DNA from: Acetobacteraceae bacterium ESL0709
Lineage (GTDB): Bacteria > Pseudomonadota > Alphaproteobacteria > Acetobacterales > Acetobacteraceae
Direction: 5' to 3'
NCBI GenBank assembly: GCA_029433415.1
Contig: JAQTIA010000003.1
Coordinates: 248,001 to 312,000, forward strand
Length of the DNA: 64,000 nt
In this document: positions 32,584-41,683 of the stretch, piece by piece
Numbering within the stretch: position 1 is the stretch's first letter
Layout: every line of letters starts with the position of its first letter
The notes under the pieces: generated by a model
What the model was told of the DNA's origin: nothing
Database searches by the model: none
The model's input: the letters and a program-made list of their open reading frames with translations, nothing else
Position numbers and translations under genes: made by a program

Positions 32584-33941
32584 GTTTGCCGACAGGGGAA
32601 AGCAGCTCTCAGCCTGAGAGCATGGACGTTACAGGCAGACGGAATATGTTGGCGAACTGGCACGTCTCCATGATTTCAGTCGGCGGAATCATCGGGGCGG
32701 GACTGTTTGTGGGCACTTCGGCCACGATTGCCGCAGCGGGGCCAGCTGTTCTGCTTTCTTACCTGGCCGCAGGTGCTCTTGTCTGGTTTGTCATGATGGT
32801 GATGGGTGAACTGAGCACCCAATATGGCGCGAAAGGTTCCTTTATCGCCGATATTACGCGCGCGTCAGGACGACGGAGCGGTTTTGTAACGGGGTGGTGC
32901 TATATTCTTCTCTGGGTCGTGACGGGGGGAGCTCAGGCCGTTGCGGGGGGGATGATTTTAAATGATCTGTTTGCCTTGCCCCCTTTGTGGGGATCTGCGC
33001 TCCTGATTGTGCTGGCCCTGCTTCTGAATGCGCTTCCGGTTTCTGTCTATGGCAAAAGTGAATCACTGCTTTCGGTTCTTAAACTTCTGACACTGTTCCT
33101 CTTTATAGGGACAGGGATTTTATGGTTATGCTTTACCAGAGGTGCTCCCGCACAGGCCTATCATAATCTCATGGGACATGGGGGAATACTTCCTCTGGGA
33201 GCATGGGCAGCACTTGGCGTGATTCCTATGATCATGCAGACTTTCACGGGCTGTGAAATTGCCTTTGTGGCCTCTGCCGAAAGTCACGATCCTTCACATA
33301 ATATCAGAAGGGCTATTACGCGTTTGCCCTTTATGGTGCTGCTATTTTATCTGGGTTCAGTTCTTGTTATTCTGCTTGTCCGCCCCTGGACGGATATTGT
33401 TTCTGGGCATTCTCCGTTTCTGGTCGTGATGCATTATCTCAACATTCCTTTCGCGGAAATGATTGTGATTGTCATGACCCTTCTGGCGGTGATGTCCTGT
33501 CTGAATTCCGCAAATTATCTCGTATCGCGTATAGCACGTGAACTTGCAGAACTGGGATGTGCACCGCCGCAGCTGGGTCGCAAGACCGCCAGTGGCGTGC
33601 CGCTGGTAGCTGTGGCGTTAACGACAATGCTCGAAATTGTGATTATCCTGCTGGCGTCATATTCGCCCTCACAGGGATATAGTATTCTGTTGGGGGCCTC
33701 AGGAGATCTGATCCTGTTCTGCTATTTTATGGCAGCGCTGTCATGCCTGCGTTTACGGAAGAATATCATAAACCCTGTCATCACTGTGCTTGCAGCAATT
33801 TCCGTTCTGGTTATGGGAGGGTTATTTATCACGATACCTTTTGAACCTGCTACCTGGGTTGAAGGGATGATCGCTTTCGCCATAGTGGCAGGACTTGGTG
33901 TTGTGAGCCTGATAAGCGTAAAACGGGATGGCGCCTCGTGA
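32580..33941 (+). CDS. APC-family amino acid permease
   Basis: A 453-aa inner-membrane protein with about 12 helices of the amino acid-polyamine-organocation superfamily. The first helix carries the substrate-binding 'SVGGIIGAGLFVGTS', and 'FTGCEIAFVASAESHDPSHN' matches the AroP/GabP-type loop. The ATGA overlap with the dioxygenase suggests uptake of its substrate. A bidirectional terminator follows at 34050-34075. Confidence 0.88.
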   Translation: MSLPTGESSSQPESMDVTGRRNMLANWHVSMISVGGIIGAGLFVGTSATIAAAGPAVLLSYLAAGALVWFVMMVMGELSTQYGAKGSFIADITRASGRRSGFVTGWCYILLWVVTGGAQAVAGGMILNDLFALPPLWGSALLIVLALLLNALPVSVYGKSESLLSVLKLLTLFLFIGTGILWLCFTRGAPAQAYHNLMGHGGILPLGAWAALGVIPMIMQTFTGCEIAFVASAESHDPSHNIRRAITRLPFMVLLFYLGSVLVILLVRPWTDIVSGHSPFLVVMHYLNIPFAEMIVIVMTLLAVMSCLNSANYLVSRIARELAELGCAPPQLGRKTASGVPLVAVALTTMLEIVIILLASYSPSQGYSILLGASGDLILFCYFMAALSCLRLRKNIINPVITVLAAISVLVMGGLFITIPFEPATWVEGMIAFAIVAGLGVVSLISVKRDGAS

Positions 33942-34049
33942 TACGCACTATTTTGCGGGCAGGATAAAATACCTGGCCTTCAGAAAGATCCTCGGATGTT
34001 CGCTATATGGTGCATTATTACGGGGTAGGCTTAAACACCTATACAAGAC

Positions 34050-34075
34050 AAAACCCGCAGAAAGAAGCGGGTTTT
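34050..34075. terminator. bidirectional terminator
   Basis: AAAACCCGC / GCGGGTTTT forms a 9-bp stem with A and T runs on its two sides, between the convergent permease and SDR genes. Confidence 0.85.
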
Positions 34076-34106
34076 GCATAGGGTCAGGCCATTATACGCA
34101 GTGGTG

Positions 34107-34865
34107 TTAACGAATTGTGTAGCCCCCGTCGACGAAGAAATTCTCCCCATTGACCATAGCGGCAGCCTCACTGGCAAGGTACGTTGCAGCGCAGGCTATT
34201 TCATCAGGTTGAGCAAAGCGGCCTGTGGGAATTTGTGCCTTGAAAGCATCGCCTACTGGCCCGGCCCAGACCTTCTTGCCAAGTTCTGTTTCGACTACGG
34301 TAGGAGAAATGGCATTTGCTGTGACGCCATGAGGGCCCCATTCATAGGCCAGAACTTTCGTCATGCCGAGAATTCCGGCCTTGCTGGCCGTATAGGCGAT
34401 ATGGCCTTCCAGAGCGACAACAGCAGCCTGAGAAGCCATGCTGATGATGCGACCAAAACCATTCTTGCACATTTGTGGACCAAGTGTGCGCGAGAAGAGG
34501 AATGCAGCCCGTAAATTGATGGAAAGTGTTGTGTCCCATGCCTGAGTGGTCAGTTCTCCGGCTTTGGCGATAAGGGCAACACCGGCATTATTAACGAGAA
34601 TATCCACTTTGCCAAAGGCTTCCAGCGCTTCATTGCAAGAGCGGAGGACGGCGTCCTCATCAGTGACATTGGCTTGTACGCCACTATGTCCTGTACCGGG
34701 CAGGCGGTTTGCCGCCTCGGTCACGTGGTCACTGAGATCGACCAGGCAAACACGGGCACCTTGCTCGGCCAGTCTCTGGGCAATGGCGTAGCCGATGCCT
34801 GAAGCGCCACCTGTTACGAGTGCCGTGCGACCTTTGAGGGACATTAATTCGGAAAAAGGTTTCAT
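34107..34865 (-). CDS. SDR polyol dehydrogenase (threitol dehydrogenase-like)
   Basis: A 252-aa NAD(P)-dependent short-chain dehydrogenase. It shows 'ALVTGGASGIGYAIAQRL' (cofactor Gly motif), 'DILVNNAGVA', Ser in 'IISMASQAA', the catalytic 'YTASKAG', and a C-terminal 'NGENFFVDGGYT'. The ATG at 34865 has AAGGA upstream. In a locus with RbtT-type permeases and an erythrulose-type kinase it probably oxidises a tetritol to erythrulose, like D-threitol dehydrogenase (DthD) of mycobacteria. The exact polyol is an inference. Confidence 0.75.
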   Translation of the reverse strand: MKPFSELMSLKGRTALVTGGASGIGYAIAQRLAEQGARVCLVDLSDHVTEAANRLPGTGHSGVQANVTDEDAVLRSCNEALEAFGKVDILVNNAGVALIAKAGELTTQAWDTTLSINLRAAFLFSRTLGPQMCKNGFGRIISMASQAAVVALEGHIAYTASKAGILGMTKVLAYEWGPHGVTANAISPTVVETELGKKVWAGPVGDAFKAQIPTGRFAQPDEIACAATYLASEAAAMVNGENFFVDGGYTIR

Positions 34866-34902
34866 TTCATAAAATCCTTTGTGAAGGTTATCGGAAAAGG
34901 AG

Positions 34903-36252
34903 TCAGGCTTCCTGTTTTCTGTTCTTTTTGGCCAGATCAATTTCTGTCTGTACTTCCGGATCAAGTGTGAGGAAGTAGGTCATAATACCGCTGATGAAAT
35001 AGATGATCGCGAATGTGATCATAACCCCCAGTACACCGAAGAAAGGCTGAACCAGATACACAATGGCGGGCCCGACCCATACGCTGGCACCGGCTCCAAG
35101 ATTGAGTAATGACATGGCAGCAGGTTTATCGTCAGGAGCCAGATACGGCATCAGGGCTGAAAGGGGAGCATAGGCTGCCAGTGTCATACCGTAAAGGGCG
35201 CCTACGATCAGGGTCGGCAGCATGTGGCTAGGACCAAAGTAGGTGGGAGACCAGTAAAGAAGAAGTGTTGTGATGGTGGAACCAAAACCGCCGCAGATCA
35301 TGACCGTACCGCGCCAGCTTAGTTTATCGCTCAAAATGCCGAATAACAGATTCCAGATCACGTTGGAAAGGGCCAGGGCCTGAAGGACCAGCAACCACTG
35401 GTTGAGAGTAAAGTGAAGGTCACGTGTGAAGTAAATCGGCAGGCAGACCAGAAATCCGAATTCTGCGGAGGTATCGACAGCGCGGACAATGCACCCGATA
35501 CCGACCTTGGGGCGTTCCCAGGCGATGGAAAGAGAGGAAAACAGCGCACGAAAGACGTGTTTTTCAGCGCCAGAAGCATGCGCGTTCCCGTTTTTATCCT
35601 TGATGCCATAAAGAGCCACGAGACCACCGCAAGCGACAAGACCGAGGGCAACCCATAATGTATAGATCGATCCTATCCATGGAATCATATAGCGGGCCAG
35701 AACAGCACCTAATGTTGGCAAGCCGGTTGCAAAGCAGAACCAGAACCAGCCAACGGCCGAGCCAAGTTTTGTGGGCGTGACGGTTGTGACAACCCAGACA
35801 AGGAAGCCAAAAGCAAAGAGAGGATAGCCAAAACCCCTAATCCCATAGAACAAAACCATCAGTGAGAAGGAGTTGGACGGGATGGCCATGCCCAGAAACC
35901 CGATTTGCAGAACAATCCAGATGATCAGGCCAGCTATCATAACTCGACGTGGTCCCCAGACGTCAGAAAGAGCTCCTGAAAGCCATGATGAAATGGCTGC
36001 GCTTATACCATAAACCGTAAAGAGCAGGGCGACATTATGTTCCTCCTGACCATGATTGACGAGATAAGAGGCCAGATAGCCACTTTCGGCACCATCGCCT
36101 GACATGAAGATCAGAAGACCGACAAATCCCCAGAACAGGGCTGGTGGAATACCTATTTTAAAAAGAAAGCTTTCCCAGGCATTGTGGGGGTGTTCAGGAG
36201 GTGGAATGTCCCGCGCTGGATTGGCAGAATTATGCAGCATTGTTTCAGTCAT
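34903..36252 (-). CDS. MFS polyol permease 1 (RbtT/DalT-like)
   Basis: A 449-aa major facilitator of the ribitol/arabinitol permease group. It opens with a cytoplasmic tail and 'GIPPALFWGFVGLLIFMSGDG', followed by 'LSGALSDVWGPRRVMIAG' (MFS signature) and 'FYGIRGFGYPLFAFGFLVWV', which is characteristic of this group. It is close to the second permease at 39980. It lies between the SDR and the kinase on the same strand, 37 bp before the SDR. Confidence 0.82.
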   Translation of the reverse strand: MTETMLHNSANPARDIPPPEHPHNAWESFLFKIGIPPALFWGFVGLLIFMSGDGAESGYLASYLVNHGQEEHNVALLFTVYGISAAISSWLSGALSDVWGPRRVMIAGLIIWIVLQIGFLGMAIPSNSFSLMVLFYGIRGFGYPLFAFGFLVWVVTTVTPTKLGSAVGWFWFCFATGLPTLGAVLARYMIPWIGSIYTLWVALGLVACGGLVALYGIKDKNGNAHASGAEKHVFRALFSSLSIAWERPKVGIGCIVRAVDTSAEFGFLVCLPIYFTRDLHFTLNQWLLVLQALALSNVIWNLLFGILSDKLSWRGTVMICGGFGSTITTLLLYWSPTYFGPSHMLPTLIVGALYGMTLAAYAPLSALMPYLAPDDKPAAMSLLNLGAGASVWVGPAIVYLVQPFFGVLGVMITFAIIYFISGIMTYFLTLDPEVQTEIDLAKKNRKQEA

Positions 36253-36334
36253 CGTGTCACCGATTTTTCATTAAGCCTTCCCGGGGGAAGTGTCAGGCAC
36301 CCGGCAGCAGGGGTTCAGGCCATTGCAATGGTGG

Positions 36335-38095
36335 TCATGTCAGATTTATCAATTGACGGGCCATTGTCTGGAGGATTAGGCAGCAAGAGGTTGCCCCTGC
36401 ATCCAGCACACCCCGTGAGCGCTCGCCGAGGCGACTTGCGCGCCCAATCCGTGCGACAAGATTAATGGTGGAATCGCGTCCTTTTTCAGCAGATTCAATA
36501 ACGGCGTTCAGGCTGGCTTTCAGTCCCTCTTTCTCAGCGTTATGACAGGCTTTGACAGCAGGAACCAACGTATCCATCAATGTCTTGTCACCCACATCGG
36601 CGTTTCCAAGTGAACGGATACCCGCTTCAGCGCTATCCATCATGAGGCCGAACAATTTGGCGTCAATATAGTCATTACCGTTCAGCGCTGCGGCCATTCC
36701 TGAGAAAAATCGCCCATAGAGCGGCCCCATGGAGCCACCAATGCCAGCCAGAAGCGAATCAGAGAGTATTTCAAGCGCTTTCTTGAGGGGGGGAGGGTTG
36801 CTCCCTAGTGCCTTGCCGCAGCGTTCAAACCCCTTGGCCATGTTGATGCCGTGGTCTCCATCGCCGATCTTGCCATCAATTTCACTGAGCCAGTCGCGTG
36901 CTTCAATGACGGCTGAGACCAGTGCTGGAACAACGCCCGTCGTGTTTTTGACGGCGATGCCGGTTGTAGCATGGTAATTATTGACTGCTTGTGCTTGTGT
37001 AGCCCCGGCGTACGCGACTTTGGTAATGGCGGGAGCTGTTTTGCTGGCAGCGGGGTAGAAGGAGCCAACGCGTGTCAGGCCGACTGTATGGGTGGGGTGT
37101 GACATCAGACGGTCGAGCTCGTCATCAAGCTTCATAACCGTTAATGTGACGCCTTTCATTTCCAGAGAGGTGAAGTAATTCCCGACGAAACTATGCTGGA
37201 TATTAATGCCTTTTTCAGCAAAAACATCTGAAAGATCCGCAAAAAGGACGTAAAGCTCAATAACGGGTGTCGCTCCAAGGCCGGAAAGCAGTACGGCGAC
37301 ATTATCTCCTTTTGTGAAAGGGAGATCATTCAGGACATATTCCGCCATCATGTGGGCAATGTCGCGCGACCGTTCGAGGGGGCGCACTTCAACGCCGGGT
37401 TCCCCATGATGTCCGATACCAACTTCCATTGTGCCGGGTTCGATGGTGAAATTGGGGTGTCCATTAGCAACAATGGTGCAGGGGGAAAGTCCCACCCCGA
37501 TTGAGCGCGTATTATCAATAGCTTTCTGTGCAGCGGCCAGCACTTCTTCCAGGGAGCCGCCTTCCTCGGCACGAGCACCGCCTGCTTTCCACATCAGGAT
37601 CTCGCCAGCAACACCCCTGCGGCGATTGATTTCATCTTTGGGAGCAGAGGCAACGTCATCATTCGCGACGACTGTCCCGACTGTAATCCCTTCTTTTTCG
37701 GCATCGCTGATGGCAAGGCGTACATTCATGACATCGCCGGCATAATTACCGAACAAACAGGCAACGCCTGCTCCCATATCAGCAGCGCGCATGGCATCAA
37801 GGAAGCTGGTGGCTGTAGGAGAGGAGAAGATTTCGCCAATCGCGACAGAATCGAGCATGCCGGAGCCGACATAACCTAAAAACGCAGGCTCATGACCCGA
37901 GCCGCCACCCGTAATAACCCCTACTTTCCTGACGAGACTGCCTTCCTTGCGTTTTACAACGCGTGGGTTATCGGTTTTGGCCAGAATATTGGGATGGGCG
38001 AGCAGGTAACCCCGTAGCCCGTCTTCGACGATATAATCCGGATTATTATAAATGCGGTCCAGTTTATGAATGGAGCGTGTTTTATGATCCGTCAT
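36335..38095 (-). CDS. DhaK-DhaL type erythrulose/dihydroxyacetone kinase
   Basis: A 586-aa single-chain ATP-dependent keto-sugar kinase. The N-terminal DhaK domain has 'ITGGGSGHEPAFLGYVGSGM' and the substrate-binding His in 'VGIGHHGEPGVEV'. After a linker near 375 the DhaL domain has the nucleotide/metal motif 'KIGDGDHGINMAKG'. ATG 38095 is preferred over upstream in-frame starts because it has AAAGG upstream and matches family length. Beside an RpiB-type isomerase and SDR, the likely reaction is phosphorylation of D- or L-erythrulose (DerK/LerK-like) rather than dihydroxyacetone. Confidence 0.82.
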   Translation of the reverse strand: MTDHKTRSIHKLDRIYNNPDYIVEDGLRGYLLAHPNILAKTDNPRVVKRKEGSLVRKVGVITGGGSGHEPAFLGYVGSGMLDSVAIGEIFSSPTATSFLDAMRAADMGAGVACLFGNYAGDVMNVRLAISDAEKEGITVGTVVANDDVASAPKDEINRRRGVAGEILMWKAGGARAEEGGSLEEVLAAAQKAIDNTRSIGVGLSPCTIVANGHPNFTIEPGTMEVGIGHHGEPGVEVRPLERSRDIAHMMAEYVLNDLPFTKGDNVAVLLSGLGATPVIELYVLFADLSDVFAEKGINIQHSFVGNYFTSLEMKGVTLTVMKLDDELDRLMSHPTHTVGLTRVGSFYPAASKTAPAITKVAYAGATQAQAVNNYHATTGIAVKNTTGVVPALVSAVIEARDWLSEIDGKIGDGDHGINMAKGFERCGKALGSNPPPLKKALEILSDSLLAGIGGSMGPLYGRFFSGMAAALNGNDYIDAKLFGLMMDSAEAGIRSLGNADVGDKTLMDTLVPAVKACHNAEKEGLKASLNAVIESAEKGRDSTINLVARIGRASRLGERSRGVLDAGATSCCLILQTMARQLINLT

Positions 38096-38430
38096 GTCTG
38101 TGAAACCTTTTTGTTTTTTAGAGATTATCGTCTGTCCGTATGAACTGGTCACGATTGGGCAGAATTCCCCTGGAAATTTTGATAGTGCTTGTTGACAAAC
38201 TTTCCGCAAGAAAAGTTCTATTTCGGAATTTTAAGCACACAAATAGGCTCTATTCATCTCACTTAAGCGTGAATTTTTAAAAAAAATATTAAATTGCATC
38301 CTTATCTGTGGCTATCTTATGTTCTCAAGTGTTTGCTTTTGTTCTAACGAGGGCAGATAGATGCTTTGCAGCCATAGTCGACTGACGGAATGGCTGTGTC
38401 GTAAGGCAAATTTTCTGGAGGAGAGAAACG

Positions 38431-38880
38431 ATGAAAATCGCCATAGGATGTGATGAGGCGGCAACTGGCCTGAAGGAAATCCTGAAACAGGCTGTTGAGG
38501 CAGTTGGCCATGAAGTGACTGATTACGGCACACACGATAACCAGCCTGTTTTATATCCTGATATCGCGGTGGCTGTGGCGCGCGCCATTATGGATGGTAA
38601 GCACGAGCGTGGTATTTTGTTATGCGGGACGGGGATTGGCATGGCTATCAGCGCCAATAAGGTCCCTGGCATAAGGGCGGCACAGACGCATGATACCTAT
38701 TCAGCAGAGAGAGCCATGAAGAGCAATAATGCTCAGATTATTACGATTGGTGCACGTGTTGTAGGGCCGGAGCTTGCCAAATTTATTGTCTCTGCCTATC
38801 TTTCTTCCGAGTTTGCGGGCGGTAATTCGGCGCAGAAAGTTGATCGTATCAAATATTACGAAGGTCTGGCAGCAGAGTAA
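38431..38880 (+). CDS. RpiB-family sugar-phosphate isomerase
   Basis: A 149-aa RpiB/LacAB isomerase. The catalytic Cys lies in 'ILLCGTGIGMAISANKVPGI' and the ring-opening His and Asn region in 'AQTHDTYSAERAMKSNNAQI'. The N-terminal 'GCDEAATGLK' has Glu where ribose-5-phosphate isomerases usually have His ('SDHAG'), which suggests a different sugar. With a tetrulose kinase next door it probably converts erythrulose 4-phosphate to erythrose 4-phosphate, like DerI/EryI. It is divergent from the kinase and 5 bp upstream of the regulator. Confidence 0.8.
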   Translation: MKIAIGCDEAATGLKEILKQAVEAVGHEVTDYGTHDNQPVLYPDIAVAVARAIMDGKHERGILLCGTGIGMAISANKVPGIRAAQTHDTYSAERAMKSNNAQIITIGARVVGPELAKFIVSAYLSSEFAGGNSAQKVDRIKYYEGLAAE

Positions 38881-38885
38881 GGCGA

Positions 38886-39929
38886 GTGTCTTCTGATTCA
38901 TGTAATTCCCCTCCCTCCGCGTACTCTCTTTCCCAGACAGAGAGCAGGCGCGGGGGAGGAGCAGATAACCGGCGTGTCAGACTGGATTTTCAGTCCGACC
39001 AACTGACCGAGCTTGCTGCGCTTTATTATCTGGAACAAGTGACTCAGGAAGAGCTTTCAAGGCGTTTTGGCCTTTCACGCCCTTCTGTCAGCAAGTTACT
39101 CAAGCGTGCCCGGGAGGAAGGAATCGTCGAGATCAGGGTTCTGACGCGTCCTGAGGCCTCCGCTGAACTTGAACAGGAATTTCAGAAACGTTTTGGTCTT
39201 TCCCGTTTGCTGACGGCTGTAGAGCAGCGTAATCGCGACGCCCAGCGTCAGGGTGTTGCTGCCCTGATGGCGGATTATCTCAGGATGATCCTGCATGACG
39301 ATATGGTCGTTGCCGTGGGAATGGGACGTAATATTGCTGCTATTGCGGACCAGATTGGCATGGAAGGTGGGCGTTCCATAACATTTGTCTCGGCTATTGG
39401 TGGCTCTCCCCGGGCTGGCGATTATATCAGTTCGGACCATATATGCCGCCGGCTTGCCGCTCGTTTTGGGGGGAAGAGCGAGACTCTTTATGCTCCGGCT
39501 CTGGTAGCAGATGCGGCGATTCGTCACGCATTGATGGAAAATGATGTTGTGCAGAGTACACTTCATCGTGCCAGACGTGCGGATGTTGCGCTGATTGGTA
39601 TCGGTGATGTCAACGAAGACAGCAATATGGTGCGTATGGGCTGGTTTACACCGCAAGAAATAGCAGAATCAAAGCTGGCGGGAACTGTAGGGGACATGAT
39701 GGGGTATGACTTCATTACCCTCGAAGGCAAGCCGGCTGATGTGCCTACCCAGGGCAGGGTGATTGGCCTGTCTCTGGAAGATCTCCGTCGTATTCCCAAT
39801 GTTGCAGCGATTGCGAGCGAGAGCTCAAAGCTGGTGGCCATTCTGGCAGCGTTACGAACAGGGACCATTACAACACTGGCGACGACGGAGTCCATTGCCA
39901 AGGCCGTTCTGAAGCTTGACGGGCCATAA
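38886..39929 (+). CDS. SorC/DeoR-family transcriptional regulator
   Basis: A 347-aa SorC-type sugar-responsive regulator. The HTH is at about 38-75 ('LAALYYLEQVTQEELSRRFG', 'LSRPSVSKLLKRAREEGIVE'), followed by a phosphosugar-binding domain with 'DDMVVAVGMGRNIAAIAD', 'VALIGIGDV' and 'GDMMGYDFITLEG'. GTG start 5 bp after the isomerase stop. It most likely controls the surrounding polyol genes in response to a phosphorylated tetrulose. Confidence 0.88.
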   Translation: MSSDSCNSPPSAYSLSQTESRRGGGADNRRVRLDFQSDQLTELAALYYLEQVTQEELSRRFGLSRPSVSKLLKRAREEGIVEIRVLTRPEASAELEQEFQKRFGLSRLLTAVEQRNRDAQRQGVAALMADYLRMILHDDMVVAVGMGRNIAAIADQIGMEGGRSITFVSAIGGSPRAGDYISSDHICRRLAARFGGKSETLYAPALVADAAIRHALMENDVVQSTLHRARRADVALIGIGDVNEDSNMVRMGWFTPQEIAESKLAGTVGDMMGYDFITLEGKPADVPTQGRVIGLSLEDLRRIPNVAAIASESSKLVAILAALRTGTITTLATTESIAKAVLKLDGP

Positions 39930-39934
39930 AAAAG

Positions 39935-39957
39935 GCCACCTTCGTGAAGAAGGTGGC
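39935..39957. terminator. bidirectional terminator
   Basis: GCCACCTTC / GAAGGTGGC is a perfect 9-bp stem with a 5-nt loop and an A run on the left (T run for the minus strand). It separates the convergent regulator and permease 2 genes. Confidence 0.8.
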
Positions 39958-39979
39958 ATCTGTTTCGATAGGACGAGCC

Positions 39980-41290
39980 TTATTGGGCCGTCTGTTGTGC
40001 AGTGCGTTTTCTGTTATGTTCTGCCTGTATGAAACGCCGTGCTTCAGGCGAGACTGTCAGCATCATCGTCATGCCTGCTGAGAGCAAATAAAGAATGGCA
40101 AAGGCCCAGATCACATAAGCAAGATCCGAACCAAAGAACAGGCTGCACAAGCTTGCGACAGCGGGGCCAAACCATGTGGAAGCACCAGCGCCCAACCCTA
40201 GAACGGAAAGGGCTGCGGCTTTTTCCTTGGGGCAGATTTGCGGCATGAGGCCAGAGAGCGGCACGAAAGCGGCTACTGCCGCACCATAAAGTACACCGAC
40301 GGCAGCGGCTGCCCAGAAATTACCGGGAAACCAGAGGGGCACGTAATAAAAGAGTGGAATGGTCACAAAGCCGCCAATCCCGCCAAAAATAGCGACAACG
40401 TGGCGATAACCAAAACGGTTGGCAACCATGCCGGATACCAGATTAAACACGATATTACTCAGGAATATGATGGAAAGCAGGTTCAGCCAGTCTCCGAGGG
40501 AGAAGCCAAGATGGTCGACAAAGAAAGCGGGCATGATAGCTAGAAAGGCATATTCTGATGATGTGTCGATGGTTCTGACAATGCCGGCTACAAAGGTTTT
40601 TGGCTCGCGCCACATGATGGAAAGGGAACCAAAAAAGATCTGACTTGCAGGTACATGCTCTGGAAGAAGGCGCTTTTTACCTGTTGGTTCATGTGTGAAA
40701 AGCAGGGCGATCAGACCACCTATAATGACCAGCGCGAGGGAAGACCAGAATGTGTTCAGTTCGCCAATCCGGGGAATAGCATAACGCGCAAATTGGGACC
40801 CCAAGGTCGGCAATCCTGCGGAAAAGGAAAACCAGAACCAGCCAGCCGCAGAACCTAACAGGCGCGGCGGCGTGGCAGCGGCAATCCAGACAAGAAAGCC
40901 ATAGGCAAAAAGCGGGTAGGCGAATCCTCGCAGGGTGTAAAACAGCATGATAAGCGGACCATCATTGGGCCCAAGACCGAACACCAGAAAACAGACTTCT
41001 ATGAGAGCCCAGAGGATGAGTCCGATCCACATAACCCTCTTGGGGCCCCAGAGGTCGGATAATGGTCCGGAAAACCAGGCTGAAATCATAACCGTGATAC
41101 CGTAGAACGTGAAAAGCTGATTCACGAAATTCTGCGTATGGCCATTATGAAGCATGTAGGTATCAAGATAGCCTGCTTCTACGCCATCACCGATCATGAA
41201 TAAAAGCAGACCAATAAAGGCCCATAAAAGTGGGGCAGGAATGCCCATGCGTTCAACGAGCGGACGTTTTTCAACCGTCACATCAGACAT
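39980..41290 (-). CDS. MFS polyol permease 2 (RbtT/DalT-like)
   Basis: A 436-aa paralogue of the permease at 34903-36252, with matching 'IPAPLLWAFIGLLLFMIGDG', 'FSGPLSDLWGPKRVMWIG' and 'FYTLRGFAYPLFAYGFLVWI'. The ATG at 41290 with GGAGAG upstream is preferred to an in-frame ATG at 41377. Two similar carriers in one locus may take up different polyols or ketoses such as threitol, erythritol or erythrulose. Confidence 0.82.
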   Translation of the reverse strand: MSDVTVEKRPLVERMGIPAPLLWAFIGLLLFMIGDGVEAGYLDTYMLHNGHTQNFVNQLFTFYGITVMISAWFSGPLSDLWGPKRVMWIGLILWALIEVCFLVFGLGPNDGPLIMLFYTLRGFAYPLFAYGFLVWIAAATPPRLLGSAAGWFWFSFSAGLPTLGSQFARYAIPRIGELNTFWSSLALVIIGGLIALLFTHEPTGKKRLLPEHVPASQIFFGSLSIMWREPKTFVAGIVRTIDTSSEYAFLAIMPAFFVDHLGFSLGDWLNLLSIIFLSNIVFNLVSGMVANRFGYRHVVAIFGGIGGFVTIPLFYYVPLWFPGNFWAAAAVGVLYGAAVAAFVPLSGLMPQICPKEKAAALSVLGLGAGASTWFGPAVASLCSLFFGSDLAYVIWAFAILYLLSAGMTMMLTVSPEARRFIQAEHNRKRTAQQTAQ

Positions 41291-41683
41291 AAACTGTCTC
41301 TCCAGCGAATTATAAAGACGCATTGCGGACTTGCGACATCCCGCCTCATTGCGCGATGAAAGTGCAGAATGCGTCATGACAGGGCCCTACGAGACTGCTC
41401 GGACCCGTCTCCTGAGCAAAATAGACCATGAGTTAAGTGCAATACAGAATTGCGCTTGATGGTGTGAAAACCATATTGATATGATCCAGAATTGGGACGG
41501 TATATATTACATAAGATTAACTTTGTAAAGTTTATGAATTTTACAATATTAATAAAGTATTTTTAAATATATTTTGTAATAAATTATTATTTTTTGTCCT
41601 ATTTTTTAATTAATTAAAGTGAATTTATATAAATATACTTTAAAAATATTTTTTCACTTTGATTTTTTTTGATTGTAATTTTT
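41291..41683. other. AT-rich intergenic region
   Basis: About 390 bp between permease 2 and the EamA gene. The half near 41500-41680 is extremely AT-rich. It should hold the promoter of permease 2; I see no gene or strong hairpin. Confidence 0.4.

Noticed and set aside
39096-39656. 186-aa ORF antisense to the SorC regulator gene
   Set aside because: A shadow of a clear plus-strand gene, without recognisable motifs.
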